NCBI GenBank assembly: GCA_900764415.1
Contig: CAAFOA010000252.1
Location: forward strand, 1-17,235
DNA length: 17,235 nucleotides
From: an uncultured Collinsella sp.
GTDB taxonomy: Bacteria > Actinomycetota > Coriobacteriia > Coriobacteriales > Coriobacteriaceae
Reading direction: 5' to 3'
Shown: positions 15,041 through 17,235 of the stretch, piece after piece
Numbering within the stretch: position 1 is the stretch's first letter
Layout: every line of letters begins with the position of its first letter
The notes under the pieces: model-generated
Database searches by the model: none
What the model was told of the DNA's origin: nothing
Seen by the model: the letters and a program-made list of their open reading frames with translations, nothing else
Program-made: the position numbers and the translations under genes

Positions 15041-15165
15041 CCCAACGACGACGGACGCACTCGGAGAATCGACGTTCCCGTCGATTGGGCGCGGCTTGAG
15101 GCGGAGGCCAGGAAGATGCTCGAGTCCGGCCTCGAGCTAGCGAACAGGGTCGAGACAGCACAAGA
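15032..15165 (+). pseudogene. N-terminal fragment of an unknown GC-rich gene
   Basis: ATG 15032 follows GGAGACGAG and reads MNEPNDDGRTRRIDVPVDWA, then RLEAEARKMLESGLELANRV, with very high GC3. At about 15165 the composition drops and the frame continues as unrelated sequence. I read this as the 5' end of a lost gene, cut by the same event that removed the rest of the IS256 element. Confidence 0.4.
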
Positions 15166-15410
15166 TATCAGCCGTATTCCAGATTGTAGGATGCCGGGCC
15201 AACTCGCTTCAGATCGGGCTCTATACCAACTTTCTCGACACTACCAACGTTATGGTCCTCACAACATTCGTATTTACACATTTTCCAGGTCTGATACTTC
15301 CCAGGTCTGCTTAACTAATCTACAAAGCCGATACGTTACGTCTGGTTTTTTACAAGTCGCATTGCCATTTAAGAACGAAGCGCCTTCCTTGGTTTACCCA
15401 CTAAATCGTC
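15166..15410. other. AT-richer spacer, nothing recognised
   Basis: The frame running through from 15032 has no coding bias here. No RNA gene, promoter or repeat could be supported. Confidence 0.4.
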
Positions 15411-15448
15411 AAACAAAAAGACCCGAGCGTCAAAGCAACGCGCGGGTC
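15411..15448 (-). terminator. rho-independent terminator of the flippase operon
   Basis: GACCCG (15420-15425) pairs with CGGGTC (15443-15448), extended by GCGT/ACGC inside. On the minus strand TTTTTGTTT follows. It lies 60 nt past the flippase stop. Confidence 0.8.
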
Positions 15449-15508
15449 CGGGAACATCAGCTGCGGTCAGCCGGGCATCTATACCCCAGCGTGCTAAACA
15501 GGGCAATG

Positions 15509-16921
15509 TTATTTGCCTATGCCGGGAAGTGCATTCTTAGCCGTGGCGAACACCTTACCAAATTCACGCCTGTTCACATAAATCATGCACGCCATGAGCA
15601 CGACCTGGAGCGGAATAAGCTTTAACCCAAATTCAGAAACGACAAGCTGGACAAAGAGAAACACATAGGTGCAACCGACCTTGCGCCAGCTGACTCTCAT
15701 CTGAATGTGCTTGCGCAGCGCAATGATGCGGGCGACGAGCACTCCCCCATAGCCGAGCATAGTCGCCACGGCAGCGCCCATCGCCCCAAAAAAAGGAATA
15801 AGTGCGAAGTTGAGAGCCACGTTGACGAGCGCGCCAGAAATGGTCGTGAAGGACAGAGTCTTCGTATCCTTCGTCGCCGTGAAGACTCCGCCAATAAACT
15901 GACAGAGCACGTCGAAGACGACGGACATCAAAAGAGGCGGCACGAAACGCCATGCCTCGAAGAAATCGTTGGCGTAGAGGAACCAGGCGAGCGGGATATC
16001 AAAAATCATCACCGCCGAGCAAGCCAAGGACATAGCGAAGCTCATGAGACCAAACGTCCCGCCAAAGAAGCCGTCGCTGTCATCCGGATCGAATTCTTTG
16101 ATCGCCGAGATCGACCATGCCTGCGAGAACACGTTCCCGAACATGGAGAGAATGCTGGGAATCTTATAAGCAACCGCATAGACGCCGCTGACCCCAACGC
16201 CGCAGATCCACGAAAGGATGTACCTGTCGGATGCGCTGTTAACCCACCATGCAACGACACTGAAAATCAACGGGAAGCTGTACAGATACATCTCCGCGCG
16301 CAGGCCACGGTCGGGCTTGAAATCGATATAGCGATAAAGTCGGGCACTCACAAACATATACACCATCGCAATGGCCGAACCAATGGTATTGGCCATGAGG
16401 TAGCCGGTCAGACCCCACCGAAACACCGTGAGAAAGACGATATTGCACGTCAGCGTTATCACCGAGTTGACGATACTGGAAACCGCCACGGCCCTCACCT
16501 CATCAATCCCTCTACAGAAAAGGGAAAAGACGTTTGACCCGGCGGTGACGAAAAACATGAGGGCCGTGAAGAAGAGATACTCCGCGTCGAATCCGGGGAT
16601 ATGGAAGAACGAGACAACGAGAAGAATCGCTGACACCGCGAAAGTGCCCCAGAGCACGGTGCTAAAACCGACGGAGAACACCGAGCGATTGTCGCAATCC
16701 TTATCCAGGGCATACCTCATGGCAGCGTCCTGGATATCCAATGAGAAGATGGGGACGAGGAGCATAGCCGTCGTCGTGATGAGGTCGGAGACGCCGTATT
16801 CGGCGGTCGTGAGGACACTCGTGTAAAGAGGGACCAGGAAGAACGAAAGGGCTTTCGGCACGAAACCGCTCAGTGCAAACAGCCCTATGTTCTTCGCAAG
16901 GTACTTGTGCTTTTCCTGCAT
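15509..16921 (-). CDS. Wzx-type oligosaccharide flippase (MATE/MVF superfamily)
   Basis: The start is ATG 16919-16921, with GGAAAGG upstream; a TTG at 16936 would overlap that site. The product is 470 aa, the usual length. It opens with a charged NIGLFALSGFVPKALSFFLV segment and PLYTSVLTTAEYGVSDLITT, the conserved start of polysaccharide flippases. The rest reads as about 12-14 hydrophobic helices. Other family marks are WWVNSASDRYILSWICGVGV (~238) and GALVNVALNFALIPFFGAMG (~366). It moves undecaprenyl-linked repeat units across the membrane for capsule or wall-polysaccharide assembly. It begins one base after the stop of the gene upstream, so it is in an operon with it, and a strong terminator follows. 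It belongs to the host surface-polysaccharide cluster, not to the defence genes. Confidence 0.9.
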   Translation of the reverse strand: MQEKHKYLAKNIGLFALSGFVPKALSFFLVPLYTSVLTTAEYGVSDLITTTAMLLVPIFSLDIQDAAMRYALDKDCDNRSVFSVGFSTVLWGTFAVSAILLVVSFFHIPGFDAEYLFFTALMFFVTAGSNVFSLFCRGIDEVRAVAVSSIVNSVITLTCNIVFLTVFRWGLTGYLMANTIGSAIAMVYMFVSARLYRYIDFKPDRGLRAEMYLYSFPLIFSVVAWWVNSASDRYILSWICGVGVSGVYAVAYKIPSILSMFGNVFSQAWSISAIKEFDPDDSDGFFGGTFGLMSFAMSLACSAVMIFDIPLAWFLYANDFFEAWRFVPPLLMSVVFDVLCQFIGGVFTATKDTKTLSFTTISGALVNVALNFALIPFFGAMGAAVATMLGYGGVLVARIIALRKHIQMRVSWRKVGCTYVFLFVQLVVSEFGLKLIPLQVVLMACMIYVNRREFGKVFATAKNALPGIGK

Positions 16922-16922
16922 G

Positions 16923-17235
16923 CTATGCCTTTCCAAGCAGCTTCTTAAACGTTCGCTTCATGGCATCGATTTTCTTGCGCTGGTCGAAACCGGCACAGTA
17001 CTTCCTTCTCAAGTCGGAAAGGGGGTCTACCCCAGCCCTCAGGTCCGCGATAAGTTCATCCCAAATCAGGGGGAGGCCTTGGTTGTAGGGAAATTGACAA
17101 TCCCAATATTCCCGGAGATCGAACTGCTCGGACTTGACACCCCGCGCCGTCAGCTCTTGCATAAGCTTCGCCCCAGTATCGGTCACGACGATCGCCATAG
17201 AGACGCCCTGCAGATCGCCGGCGAGCCGACCACCC
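16923..17235 (-). CDS. C-terminus of an F420H2-dehydrogenase-beta-like protein (cut by window edge)
   Basis: The frame is open to the window end and stops at TAG 16923-16925. The visible ~103 residues read LAGDLQGVSMAIVVTDTGAK, then LREYWDCQFPYNQGL, and end in a basic helix, KRTFKKLLGKA. The order GDxxGV, (S)xxIVxTxxG, then a YN element matches the C-terminal domain of coenzyme F420 hydrogenase/dehydrogenase beta-subunit proteins. These are common in polysaccharide clusters beside flippases and pyruvyltransferases. The 4Fe-4S part would lie outside the window. A polysaccharide-related redox or sugar-modifying role is inferred. An internal ATG at 17198 is probably not the real start. Confidence 0.6.
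   Translation of the reverse strand, partial: GGRLAGDLQGVSMAIVVTDTGAKLMQELTARGVKSEQFDLREYWDCQFPYNQGLPLIWDELIADLRAGVDPLSDLRRKYCAGFDQRKKIDAMKRTFKKLLGKA

Noticed and set aside
15707..16537. 276-codon plus-strand open frame
   Set aside because: Antisense to the flippase gene; its composition (His, Arg, Glu rich) is the shadow expected opposite a membrane protein gene with high GC3.
1..17235. CRISPR array, tRNA or rRNA genes
   Set aside because: No regularly spaced direct repeats and no cloverleaf or rRNA-like segment were seen by eye on either strand.

Overview
The window looks like a chromosomal defence island from a high-GC, human-gut-type actinobacterium, most likely Coriobacteriia (Collinsella/Olsenella-like). 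This is inferred from three things: strongly GC3-biased codons in the flanking genes, an IS256-type transposase relic, and a capsule-type cluster pairing a flippase with an F420-hydrogenase-beta-like protein. The interior genes are clearly less GC-rich than the edges, which fits horizontal acquisition.

Layout, left to right. (1) 1-948: GC-rich remnant of a two-gene AbiE-like unit. It has the C-terminus of an upstream protein and an AbiEii-like nucleotidyltransferase broken by one frameshift near 810-820. (2) 949-1697: no intact gene; a winged-helix relic on the minus strand and a 17-bp perfect inverted repeat bounding about 124 bp. (3) 1698-2770 (minus): a 61-aa protein translationally coupled to an SDH-type (SppA/ClpP-fold) serine protease. 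(4) 2835-3515: decayed sequence, including a frame-shifted relic that reads like an actinobacterial Abi protein. (5) 3512-4849 (plus): a 445-aa protein that I do not recognise. (6) 5158-5577 (minus): an Abi_2 (AbiD/AbiF) gene with its middle deleted. (7) 5696-7198 (minus): a 500-aa reverse transcriptase of the defence-associated (DRT/UG) kind, with a small putative membrane protein divergent to it. (8) 7636-11177 (minus): gajA-gajB, a Gabija system with OLD-type ATPase/Toprim nuclease and UvrD-like helicase. It is preceded on the same strand by a PD-(D/E)XK nuclease-like gene and a 70-aa protein (11340-12825). (9) 13210-14208 (minus): a membrane-anchored protein with an NPCBM/F5-8-like beta domain, flanked by two diverged direct repeats of about 100 bp. 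(10) 14747-15165: GC-rich relics, including an IS256 transposase fragment. (11) 15509-17235 (minus): Wzx-type flippase and the C-terminus of an F420H2-dehydrogenase-beta-like protein, part of a surface polysaccharide cluster.

Working view: the intact defence content is Gabija, the reverse transcriptase, and possibly the SDH protease pair, the 445-aa orphan and the PD-(D/E)XK pair. Around them lie at least three broken abortive-infection genes, so the locus appears to be a turnover hotspot between a capsule cluster and IS relics. The least explained parts are the two genes upstream of gajA, the 445-aa orphan, the reverse transcriptase with its small neighbour, and the duplicated small-gene sequence at 12761 and 14435.
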